NCBI GenBank assembly: GCA_021307315.1
Contig: JAJSPD010000166.1
Span: 1-39,211 of the forward strand
Direction: 5' to 3'
From: Bisporella sp. PMI_857
Lineage: Eukaryota; Ascomycota; Leotiomycetes; Helotiales; Helotiaceae
DNA length: 39,211 nt
Both the position numbers and the translations under genes were made by a program. The notes beneath the pieces were generated by a model. That model did not search any database, was not told where the DNA came from, and was given only the letters and a program-made list of their open reading frames with translations. Shown in pieces: positions 29,761 through 38,828 of this stretch; position 1 is the stretch's first letter; each line of letters starts with the position of its first letter.

Positions 29761-32431
29761 GGCGAGTGATACACGACCTCCCCCCCCTTGCTACACGACC
29801 TCCCCCCCCCTTGTAGATTCTAGTATTCTGCCACCAATCAGACTATTTTGGTGGGGCACTCACCAAAATCAACTGCTGACCTGCAGAAAGAATGAAGAAA
29901 GAATGAAGAATCGAATTAAATAGTCAATATAGCTAATGGAGTATTAAAATCTAAAAAAATCGAGCTATTTGACTCTGAGAATCGATTGCGTATTGAGTTG
30001 CAGGTACTCGCTCTTCCTCTTGCAGCAGATTTCCTTCAGTTTGTATGTGATTTCGACGATATTGACTGATATAGAAAGAGTCGTAAGCTGGTTGTAAAGA
30101 AGAGGAAGGTTCGTAAACAGGTAAATCTCGGTTTGTAGAAGGAGCTGAAGGTTGATTAGGGCATGTACTTCGAGTATGGCCGGTTGATTGGCACCCTCTA
30201 CAAGTTGCTTTATCATGCCCATAAGCAATACAAGCTGAGCAGTGCCTTAAAGGCTGTATTATTTCCTCGAATTGGCTCAATATCCTCCCTGTTTGAGCTG
30301 TTCGTAATCGATTGTGCTGGCGCGCGTGTGCTCTTTTTTCTGCTTCAGCAGATCGACGTCGTTGATAGCTAATAGGATCGAGAATAGGAGTAGGAAACAC
30401 GATAGGTTCAGCACCTGGAGAAGGTCGTAAATAGTGATAATGAGGGTGGAAATCGAGTGGCTGAATAACTTGATTGTATTCAATTTTGAGCTTGATTGTA
30501 TGCCAGCACGGTACGCCAAACGCAGAGGAGAAATTGCCGGTACAAATTGTATGAGGATCGTTTGCTGGCAATTGTTTTTTTTGTTGATAAATAGCGTATT
30601 GCTCTGATAGCAATTTCAGCCCAAAGTTAGTGATATTGCTTGTTACTCTATAGTAGAATGAGCTCGAAAGGTGTATAGGTGTTGACTGACGTTCTTTCGC
30701 TCTTTTCTGTTGTATTTTAATCAACTCAACTTCAATTGCCAGTTGCGTACTCTCCCATACAGTTGTTAAATCACCTGTAGAAGTGCCTATCCAGCTTTTG
30801 AGAGTATGGTGCCTTCCTTCAAGAGCTGACGTAGTACGTGCTTCTGCATGGAAATATCGATCAACCCAAGCGTGAACAACTTTTGATTTGTGCGTAGTTA
30901 GCCACTGGCCGATACAGTAAGCAAGTGCTTCACGCTCTAAATCGAATTCAGCTAATTCTTGAATCTCTTGCGGTGTTGAGGAGGGTACGCCGACGTATGG
31001 ATGGCCGTTATTCCAATGAAAATCGTCCTTCCATTCTTGCAATATATCCTTATATTCGCCCTCGGTTTTAGCATGTACGACGTCCCGAAATCCTTTTACA
31101 AATAGTTCCCAACGCTCTTGAGTTTCGAACTTGGCTTTGCAGTGAAAAGCAACGTTTTTAAGGATGTGCCAGAAGCAAAGAACGACCTTAGTACGAATAG
31201 CTGGAAAGTAACGTTCAAGAGCCGAAATCAAAGCAAGATCACAGTCAGTTGCTAGTACTGAAGGGTACACATATTGATCGAAAAGCTGACGAAATTGCAA
31301 TACAGCTCTGTTGTAACAATCTTCATTTTCTTGATCAAGGAAACAAATCGCAACTGTAAACGTTTGATTCATGCCGTCGATAGCTATAATATGAAGCAAA
31401 GGCATACCGAATTTGTTAGTTTTGTAAGTACAATCAAGCAATACTACTTCGGCGTTTTTGTTCAAATATTCTACTGACTTTGTAGCTGCAATAAATAGAA
31501 AATTGATATGGTGTTGATCATCTTTCTCTATAGCAAATATCACTTTTCCTTCGGCTTGCTGAGCTTCTAATTGCGCGATCAAAGCTTCAGTAGGTGATTT
31601 CCCACGTCGTTTAGCACGACTCAATTCGGCGTTGATGTTATAAATATCTCGAGGTATGACTTTTAGAGAAGGATCTAGCTGACGCAGCGCAACTACAGTC
31701 GATTTAGGAGGCACTCTAGCTAGCTGGTGAGCAGCTACAACGTCGAGGTAAATCGGAGCTAATTGTCGATGAGCAGGAAAAGCGCTTGAGCTTTCAGCAG
31801 GAGGGTGATTATGAGCTGAGTATTTGGGATCTTCGCGGTATAAAAGATCCCAACTGCCATCAGCGCGTTCCTTTGCTTTAATAGAGAATAAGCACCCAGT
31901 TTTGGTTGTATTCCTTTCTTTTTTTCGGTGCTGACTATTTACTCCAGGTCGAAAGAAAGCTGCTTTTTTACAGCCTTCTCGCTGGCAATTCAGCACTCGA
32001 ATTATACGTCCTTTACGCTTCTCCGAATGACCAATTATAAAAGCATATAGAGCCTCTTTTGCGTGTTGTTGCGTATGAGCAAAAAGGTTGTCGAACGTAT
32101 TGAAACTGCCTTGTGGTGGAAGAGATAATGGTACAATTGAAGGTTCTACATTCGACGGCAAGGATTCGATGCTTAAAGCTGCTGAATTGGCCTGATTTTC
32201 GGTGGCAGAAGCAGTCGATGACATATTGATCAATTGCGAGTATGCAACAACTGGTGACAGCAAGGTGGCGACAGTAAGGTAGCGACAGCAAGGTCAATAG
32301 ATGGCTACAACAGCTGCGTTACAAAATTTTACAGCCAACCCCTTGCTACAGCTTTGTACCTTGACTGCTCTCTACACCGCTTTCCTATTACAAAATCTAC
32401 CAGGGGGGGGGGAGGTCGTGTATCACTCGCC
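29761..32431 (-). mobile_element. Intact MULE transposon, 2671 bp, 8-bp duplication AAATCAGA
   Basis: Both ends begin GGCGAGTGATACACGACC followed by a run of C; the left end has a second short copy (TACACGACCTCC) inserted in tandem. Identical 8-mers AAATCAGA flank it (29753-29760, 32432-32439). The only gene is an open transposase on the minus strand. The same terminal signature occurs at 32589 and 34786, so more than one member of the family is present. Confidence 0.93.
29951..32224 (-). CDS. MULE transposase, 757 aa, apparently intact
   Basis: The frame is open from 32263, but the first ATG is at 32224 (MSSTASATENQ). An N-terminal FAR1-like zinc cluster spans about residues 75-140 (CQREGCKKAAFF, TGCLFSIKA, SAHNHPP). 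The MULE catalytic core follows: VVLLDCTYKTNK (first Asp about 264), YPSVLATDCDLA (second Asp about 327), CFWHILKN, and RTTSALEGRHH (Glu about 469). A SWIM-like motif (CTGNFSSAFGVPCWHT) and a C-terminal zinc-knuckle pair (about 662-688) come next. Length and domain order are normal for fungal MULE proteins and there are no stops or frameshifts, unlike every other transposase here. It probably moved recently or escaped RIP, and could be active. Confidence 0.92.
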   Translation of the reverse strand: MSSTASATENQANSAALSIESLPSNVEPSIVPLSLPPQGSFNTFDNLFAHTQQHAKEALYAFIIGHSEKRKGRIIRVLNCQREGCKKAAFFRPGVNSQHRKKERNTTKTGCLFSIKAKERADGSWDLLYREDPKYSAHNHPPAESSSAFPAHRQLAPIYLDVVAAHQLARVPPKSTVVALRQLDPSLKVIPRDIYNINAELSRAKRRGKSPTEALIAQLEAQQAEGKVIFAIEKDDQHHINFLFIAATKSVEYLNKNAEVVLLDCTYKTNKFGMPLLHIIAIDGMNQTFTVAICFLDQENEDCYNRAVLQFRQLFDQYVYPSVLATDCDLALISALERYFPAIRTKVVLCFWHILKNVAFHCKAKFETQERWELFVKGFRDVVHAKTEGEYKDILQEWKDDFHWNNGHPYVGVPSSTPQEIQELAEFDLEREALAYCIGQWLTTHKSKVVHAWVDRYFHAEARTTSALEGRHHTLKSWIGTSTGDLTTVWESTQLAIEVELIKIQQKRAKERQSTPIHLSSSFYYRVTSNITNFGLKLLSEQYAIYQQKKQLPANDPHTICTGNFSSAFGVPCWHTIKLKIEYNQVIQPLDFHPHYHYLRPSPGAEPIVFPTPILDPISYQRRRSAEAEKRAHARQHNRLRTAQTGRILSQFEEIIQPLRHCSACIAYGHDKATCRGCQSTGHTRSTCPNQPSAPSTNRDLPVYEPSSSLQPAYDSFYISQYRRNHIQTEGNLLQEEERVPATQYAIDSQSQIARFF

Positions 32432-32448
32432 AAATCAGAGGCCCCTCC

Positions 32449-32514
32449 TAGGGTTCCTAGATCTTCATCTCCCCCACTGACAAATGCCCCTGCCTTGCTA
32501 AATTTTGCCTGGAA
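32449..32514 (+). repeat. 66-bp inverted repeat, left copy
   Basis: Reverse complement matches 33002-33067 with about four mismatches. It abuts the 175-bp arm directly. Confidence 0.85.
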
Positions 32515-32689
32515 ATATTGTTTACATTTACTTTAGACGCAAATACTAAGAGAATGAGGGCATTTGCATTGCGTCTTGATGTGATTTTTAGGTGAATGAT
32601 ACACGACCTCCCCTCCTCGTTGATATACCTGGACCTGGACGCAAAGTGGCAAAGCGAATGTCTCCAAGGGTGCAGTGCAGAATAAAGAA
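32515..32689 (+). repeat. Left arm of a 175-bp inverted repeat
   Basis: Matches the reverse complement of 34686-34860 over 175 bp without gaps and with about two mismatches. It contains the MULE terminal signature at 32589 (GGTGAATGATACACGACC). Confidence 0.9.
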
Positions 32690-33001
32690 TGAGTGGTAAG
32701 AAAACACGCTGATTAATATCTGCTACTCCTCTGCCTTCCAAAGAGCGTGATGTAGCTACTTTGAGGATGTAGAATAAGGAGTACCAGTCGTGGGTAGGAA
32801 GATGGTGAAAGATGAGTGGTTCCCCTTCTGACCCAAGCCAATGTACAGTACAGTAGGATAGTCAGGGAAGCTTTCATGCTCCAGACCGCTTCATCCGTAG
32901 CGAGCGCACCACTAGCAAAGGCCCTGTAAAAGGCCCATCCCAGGCCCTGCAAAAAGCCAGGAAATGGCCCCCGGCTAGCCAATTACAGGGCCTTGGATGG
33001 G

Positions 33002-33067
33002 TTCCAGGCAAAATTTAGCGAGGCAGGGGCATTTGTCAGTGGGGGAGATGCAGGTCTAGGAACCCTA
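33002..33067 (-). repeat. 66-bp inverted repeat, right copy
   Basis: Inverted copy of 32449-32514 with about four mismatches. Confidence 0.85.
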
Positions 33068-33134
33068 ATAAGGTAGCATTCAAGACAAGCAGGTCCCAGG
33101 GTGCTTTAAAGTACCGTCCATAGTGCCTGACTTA

Positions 33135-34429
33135 CTTTCGTACAGGGCCAAACTATTAGCAGTGGGTCATTTGCCACTCATACCCACTAAAAATGCTCGG
33201 CAGTGCTGCTCTAAGTCAAATTCTTAGTATTCTGTATAGCCTCCATCTGCTAGAATCACTGCAATACATCTATCGCCCATTCCTTTAATTAACTCTTGAA
33301 TAGTAGCATGTGTAACTGATTCCCAAGCTTCCTGAACTACAGCTCTAAGTCTTTTATATGACCTGTGAACTTCGGAGTGATTCCTTTCAATATACTTCTT
33401 CATTTCATTCCAAATCGTTTCAATAGGATTTAAATCAGGAGAGTTAGCTGGCCAAACTATAGGAATAACTCCAATAGCTTCTAATACACTTCTTGTAAAA
33501 GCTGAAAAATGGCCTTTTGCGTTATCTTGTTGAAAAATAAGCTCAGAGTGCTCTTGCAAAGCTTCTTGAATCAAAGGCACAATAATGCCAGAATATGATC
33601 CTTCACTAATAGTTTCCCAATTCTTCTCCCAAAATAGCCCTTTGTGTCGGCCGTATTTCCCTGATATACACCCCCAAAACATCCATCCTATTTTTCGTTG
33701 ATATCGAAGTTCAATACAGTCGGGATAATACAACTCAGAATCTCCTATACGTCGAGTAATGCGCGGACGCGTATGTCGGCCTGGTTGCACCCAAGTTTCG
33801 TCACTCCAAAGTACCGAATTCCATTGTTCGTCGGTCCGAAACAAGTGTTCCCACGCCCAATCTAACCGATCTTTCATGTTTTGTAGTAACAAAAGTGGTT
33901 TGTTTCTTGCAGAGCGTCGTACGTAGCCTTCTTTCTTGAACGCAGTTCGAATAGCTTTAACTCCACAATCCTATTGTAACAAAGCTGGTATATCAGACCA
34001 AAATGCTCGTCGATTAGTTCTATTAGCTGTAACCCACTCAATAAAACGTTTGCGTTGTGGTGTATTTAGCAATAGCTTTCGACCTGTTTTGCTCTTTTGT
34101 AGAGTAAAACGGTGAGCAAAAGCATATCGAACTTGACTTAAAGTAAAGCCTGTTTGCAAGCAAATCTGATCTTGCGTAAAGCAAGCTTCGTAGTATAAAG
34201 TTTGTATTCGAAGCCTGTCGTCGCGCGTACAGTCAGGTTTCTTTGGCGTCTTAGAAGTTGGAATGTGGTATATTGGCTCCATGGTTGATTAGCTAAAGTT
34301 ACAGTACAAATCCTATGGAAAAGCAGCGGTGGTAGCATTAAATACTCATTGGTTGAGACCCCTGGCAGGACGCCGACGTCATGCAAGTGGCAAATGACCC
34401 ACTGCTAATAGTTTGGCCCTGTACGAAAG
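33135..34429 (-). mobile_element. Complete Tc1/mariner transposon, 1295 bp, perfect 44-bp TIRs
   Basis: The ends start CTTTCGTACAGGGCCAAAC and are perfect inverted copies over 44 bp (33135-33178, 34386-34429). TA flanks both sides (33133-33134, 34430-34431). One transposase is on the minus strand. It lies inside the 175-bp inverted-repeat structure and so inserted after that structure formed, or was carried with it. Confidence 0.95.
33224..34282 (-). pseudogene. Tc1/mariner DD34E transposase with a single amber codon
   Basis: ATG at 34282 (MEPIYHIPTSKTPKK) opens an HTH region (RIQTLYYEACFTQDQICLQ). The only defect is a TAG at 33971-33973 (PALLQ*DCGVKAIRTAF), where related proteins usually have Trp. 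Reading on in the same frame gives the catalytic triad VLWSDETWV, FQQDNAKGH and SPDLNPIET, with 34 residues between the second Asp and Glu. The stop is at 33224 and the full length is 352 codons including the amber, normal for the family. Readthrough or a suppressor would give a complete protein. The ATG at 33892 is internal. Confidence 0.9.
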
Positions 34430-34431
34430 TA

Positions 34432-34685
34432 TACACCCCAAAGCAGTAATGTCGAGTACACGTATCACCATGGTTCCGGATCCCGGGTGGGTGTATGGGC
34501 AGGGTTCGCTATCACAATTATATATCGAGCACACCACCACCGCCGCCATCACCACCACTACTAAGCAAACCACTAACCACTAACCAACTGCAAGCGCCAT
34601 TCCACTTGGATGCCACCCTTCAAGACAGCCTTACGTCTGCAGCCGCCGGGTTCAGAGTATAAAGCCTGTGGCAGAATGCCGTTCG
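34432..34685. other. Non-coding interval with CAC-rich stretch
   Basis: Contains a CACCACCAC-type trinucleotide-rich tract (34530-34560) between the Tc1 element and the right inverted-repeat arm. No gene seen. Confidence 0.45.
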
Positions 34686-34860
34686 TTCTTTATTCTGCAC
34701 TGCACCCTTGGAGACATTCGCTTTGCCACTTTGCGTCCAGGTCCAGGTATATCAACGAGGAGGGGAGGTCGTGTATCACTCGCCTAAAAATCACATCAAG
34801 ACGCAATGCAAATGCCCTCATTCTCTTAGTATTTGCGTCTAAAGTAAATGTAAACAATAT
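34686..34860 (-). repeat. Right arm of the 175-bp inverted repeat
   Basis: Inverted copy of 32515-32689. It carries the MULE terminus in its canonical form (GGCGAGTGATACACGACC reading on the minus strand from 34786). Confidence 0.9.
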
Positions 34861-35064
34861 GCAATTGATTTTACTACATTTTATGCTTCTTTTTAGCATT
34901 AATAATGGCCTGAATTCTTTGTGGCTAGTGAGAATCATTCTGGAGAGTAGGGGTTTTAACGCGTTCTTCTTTGCTTATCGCTAGCCAGGAAAGCGATTCG
35001 AATCGCGAAAAGACTTGCGATTATAGTATTTACCAGGCATATTGCCTACATGTGCTTTGGACAC

Positions 35065-35114
35065 AATTACTAAGAAAATGGTAGCATTTTCGTTGCGTCT
35101 TGATGTGATTTTTA
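35065..35114 (+). repeat. Third, partial copy of the inverted-repeat arm
   Basis: The block ending TTGCGTCTTGATGTGATT matches the arm at 32535-32588 with several substitutions, in the same orientation as the left arm. Confidence 0.75.
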
Positions 35115-35600
35115 CTGATATTTGATGTTCTGACCAGGGGGGGCGCAGCCTCGTTGCCGTACTGAGATATCAGGCTCTGGTGCGCCTGATTATGTAATAG
35201 GGAGCCAAAATGTCGACGTTCAGTTCCAGCTTCACATGATCATTTTCTCAACAGCAGTGCATTGCGCCTACCCGTGACGAGTATTAGAAGATCAATTGAC
35301 AGCGTTTTCTGCTAAATATAGAGACACAACGAAGTTCAGTAATATATTAGAGCCTGGGGACACACATTTATTGGTACATTTGATTCGAGGCGTTGCCAAC
35401 ATGCAGTTGGAACATGGTGGCTTAACCCCTGTGCATGAGCTCTTAAATGATGCGCATGTGACTCGGCTAGTGGAAGGCGTCTCGCATGTTGGCGTTGCCT
35501 CGACAATGGTGTACTTGCGTGCCTTCCGTACGGGTCTCCAATTGATGCGTCTTACAAATATCGTCATCATATTCATCCCATAACAACCCGACTCCGCAGG
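35115..35600. other. Interval before the kinase-like gene, unrecognised 95-codon ORF
   Basis: The plus-strand frame 35296-35583 lacks an ATG start (TTG) and reads VHELLNDAHVTRLVEGVSHV; its composition is protein-like but I do not recognise it, and it is in a different frame from the next gene. It may be the decayed 3' end of another gene. Confidence 0.35.
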
Positions 35601-37919
35601 ATGTCCTCAAGGATGGAATCAGAGTTTGCGCGTCTTGAGCAACTGCTTCGAGAAGCCGACGAGAGGGCGGAACAGGAGCGCAGGCGTGCAGAGGAAGCCA
35701 ACGAGCGCACAGAACAAGAACGAAGACGTGCGGAGGATGAGCAGCGAAATCGACAAGAAGCCGAGTCTCGCGCTCAGATCGAGGGAAAGAAAACAAGACC
35801 CACAACATTCGAAGGGTACATACGTGCCTGCCATACACTTCTCTCGAAACCACTTCGTATCCAGGCAGGTAAGAGCCTCAGCACACAGGGCTCCATCACT
35901 AGCCCCAAGAACAAACCTTGTCCGAACCTATTGAAACCTTGGACGGACTTTCCAGTGCAGCAGCAGCAGCATTTCGAAAAAATTTACGAATACATGCCAC
36001 GAAACGCAGAACTTTTCAGTTCCATCCAATACCTCACAGAACTCGGACAAGACATTTGTGACCGGCCCCTGGCGAGCGAGAATGATTTGGAGGCATATCA
36101 GCGCCCAGCCGTTGAGCGACCGACAACACACATCATCTCCCATCTTCAACGGATAGAAGCGGCCCGCCGTGAGTTCAATTTGGACGGTGGCATCATTTTC
36201 GAGAACCATGCCAACAACTTTAGTGATAGCAATGAAAAGGTCCAGCAAAGCCTGCAAGATCTCCGCATCTCAAGCAAAGGACAATTCTCAAGCTCGAATC
36301 CAAAACCGCGAAACGCCGATCAGATTTGTGTATACAAGGAGGCAGATAGTACAAGGAGCCTGTGTATGGTCGTCGAATACAAACTGCCTCACAAGCTGTC
36401 GGTCTTCAATCTACGGGCTGGTCTTTTGCGGGCAGACAGCGGCTGTATGAATGTCCCGGAGGATGTCATCAATCGAATTACAATACCAACCGATCCAGAG
36501 GAGAAGTTTGTGTACCACTCTGAGTGGCTGACGGCAGCAGCTCTGACGCAAACTTATGGATATATGATCGAGAACGGCCTTGAGTACAGCAAATTGGCTA
36601 CTGGAGAAGCCGATGTTTTCCTCCTAATTAAAGAGGATGAACCACATACACTCTACTATCACCTCGTAGAACCCAACATTGAAGCCGAGGCGCAGAGCGA
36701 AGTCGACATCTTACTTTGTCGCACCGCAGTAGGTCAGACCTTAACTTTCAGCGTAATGGCGCTAGGCTCAAAGCCTCGCAGCCAAAAATGGCGAAATCAC
36801 GCGCTAGAAACTGCCTGCAGAGCTGTGATCGATCACGAAGCAATCTTACGTCAAATACCCGCTGAAGAAAAGAGCTTGACTCCTCCACCCTCGGTATTTC
36901 ATGCGCGAATCTATCCTTTCAAGCGGTCTCCGATCATGTTGAGACCTAGAAAGTCACGGAAGGCAAGGAATAGCTGTGGCTCTGCAGGTATAATTGTACA
37001 CGAAGACCCGCAGAGTCCGTCTGGCTCATCAGATGAGACTTCAGACGTTGAAACCCCAAGCAAGCCAGGAGCTCGAACTCGCCAGTCTAGTACCAGACAG
37101 ATGCGTTCCATCAAGTCATCACAGGCGGCTGAGGAGCGTGATATTCTCCATCGACAATATTGCACACAGAACTGTTTATTAGGGCTTGTGCGAAAACATC
37201 CCTTGGACGATGCTTGTCTAAACGTAAATGCACATCGTGCTCATGGGGCTGGCAACCACCACGCTTTGGGGCGGAAGTCCCTTGCGAAACTTATGTTGCG
37301 TTAACTCGCTGATGACCCTGATAATGGATGTGAGTCACTCGGAAAGCAAGGCGCCCGTGGTGCTCTGTTCAGATTGACTTTGGAATCGTATGGATATACT
37401 TTCGTTGCCAAAGGGACCGTGCCGGCATTCAAAGCAAAGTTGAAGCACGAAGGTTTGGTTTACCGACACTTGGACCAGGTTCAAGGAGAGCTTATACCAG
37501 TCTACCTTGGCAATATCTCTCTGGTCCGTCCTTACTTTCTTGATATTGGGGTTAGAATAGTCCACATGCTGCTTATGTCATGGGCAGGCGAGCAGGCACG
37601 TAAAGATTTGATGTCGGCCATGGGACGGGATTTGGCTGTGGAAACGAGCGGGGCAGTTACAAAGATGTTGAATTGTGGAGTGAAGCATGGCGATGTACGG
37701 CCACCGAACGTGTTATGGAATCCCGAGATCAGAAATGTGGTGCTGGTAGATTTCGAGCGTTCAGATATTTTGAAGCAGGTTTCAGTTCTCCAAGAGAAAT
37801 CGCCAAACCGGAAGTGGAAGCACTTCCATCTCAACCCTAAGGCGTCTTGTCGCACTCTTTTTAACGACCTTTTCACCAATCCGAGCAGGTGCTTCGATTG
37901 GAGCGACCCATACGTTTAG
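35601..37919 (+). pseudogene. Fungal coiled-coil plus kinase-like protein, split by one in-frame TAA
   Basis: ATG at 35601. Residues 5-60 form an Arg/Glu-rich coiled coil (READERAEQERRRAEEANER). The next about 500 residues match a widespread fungal N-terminal region (TTFEGYIRACHTLL, then LNLL-type WTDFP, GGIIFENHANNFSD). A Cys/His-rich link (YCTQNCLLGLVRKH) leads to TAA at 37302-37304. The same frame continues to 37919 with LGKQGARGALF (glycine-loop-like), YTFVAKGT (Lys), KHGDVRPPNVLWN (HxDxxxxN catalytic loop, residues about 696-707) and VLVDFERS in place of DFG. Without the TAA the protein would be 772 aa, the usual two-part arrangement. TAA sits where a Gln (CAA) is expected, so one CpA to TpA change explains it. 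Either a young pseudogene, or a gene now making a 567-aa form without the kinase part. Confidence 0.85.
37302..37304 (+). other. Premature TAA in the kinase-like gene
   Basis: MLR*LADDPDNG; frame, spacing and family pattern continue unbroken on both sides. Confidence 0.85.
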
Positions 37920-38828
37920 GTAGTCCACAGCAATTCAATCCAGCAAATGGTCCCAATAGGATGAATGAATCACTCTTCTATAGCTATATCTTCTCGCTGT
38001 AATGTGATGTATCCTCGCTATCATTGATCAGGACTGTTCTTTGGCCCGCATTCACTCCAAGGCCTCTTCACACCATCAAAACCCTAGTCCTGCGGCGGCT
38101 ACTTCCAGATGCGGAATACGGTAGGATCGGCGAAAACGCACACGATCAAGGGCACTGTTCAATCCTCATCTGGTTTTGCGGTGCTGCAAGTCAAAAACAG
38201 GTGGCTCCTTCTCTCTCCACTCATTCTTACTTCAGAAGCCCACATATTTTAACCGCCAGTTGCATACATTTAGCGCTGCTCATACAGCCAAACTTTCTAG
38301 ATCGATGACTGTCTCTTTTGGTAGTAATTTGTCCTCGATGCGCGTACATGCGAAGATTCATGTCAGCAGTATACACCCTTGAGGCTCCCTTCCATAACCT
38401 TCGTGAGATTCAGTTTTCTCTTTGCACGAGCCAGCAGCGGCGGAGCAAAGATATTAAACCCTTGACAAAAAGATAGATAGAGAACACCTGACTGGCTACA
38501 AAAGTACTTGGCTTTATCCACTCGCCCAGTTTTTGCACTTTATTTAGGCTGTTAGCAACGCCGAGCGGGTCCAGAGCCTACAGTATTTGACGATGATAGG
38601 CTCGAATCTACGAATATGGAAGTCGGTGTTCACAGTCTGGATAAACGAGAGGCTGTTACTGTAGTGTCCCATTTATATTTCGTGCATTAGCATCGGGCAA
38701 CAGAGGAAGGCGCTCTGCACCAAAAATTAGCTACCAGCTCCATAACCGAGATCCCGTGACAAAGCACGCCCCGCATCAAAACACCCCGCTTCTGACCTCT
38801 AAAAAATGCTACTTACAACACTTCAATC
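37920..38828. other. Intergenic interval, no supported gene
   Basis: Short frames (38024-38308, 38176-38382) lack ATG or family support. The last 200 bp may contain the 5' TIR of the pogo-like element that starts coding at 38829, but its partner end is outside the window. Confidence 0.4.

Larger units (their letters stand above)
32440..33134. other. Repeat-filled interval between MULE and Tc1 element
   Basis: Contains the left members of two inverted-repeat pairs (32449-32514 with 33002-33067; 32515-32689 with 34686-34860). The minus-strand frame at 32713-32982 is hydrophobic and unrecognised. No supported gene. Confidence 0.5.

Noticed and set aside
35296..35583. 95-codon plus-strand frame as an upstream exon of the kinase-like gene
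   Set aside because: It is in a different frame, lacks an ATG and has no donor/acceptor pair that joins it sensibly to 35601.
35467..35853. Minus-strand frames of 128 and 71 codons, and a 102-codon plus frame, around 35467-35934
   Set aside because: They are shadows of the Arg/Glu-rich coiled-coil start of the kinase-like gene.
37280..37340. Short intron removing the TAA in the kinase-like gene
   Set aside because: No canonical donor, branch and acceptor of fungal size that also keeps the frame; the coding pattern continues directly across the stop.
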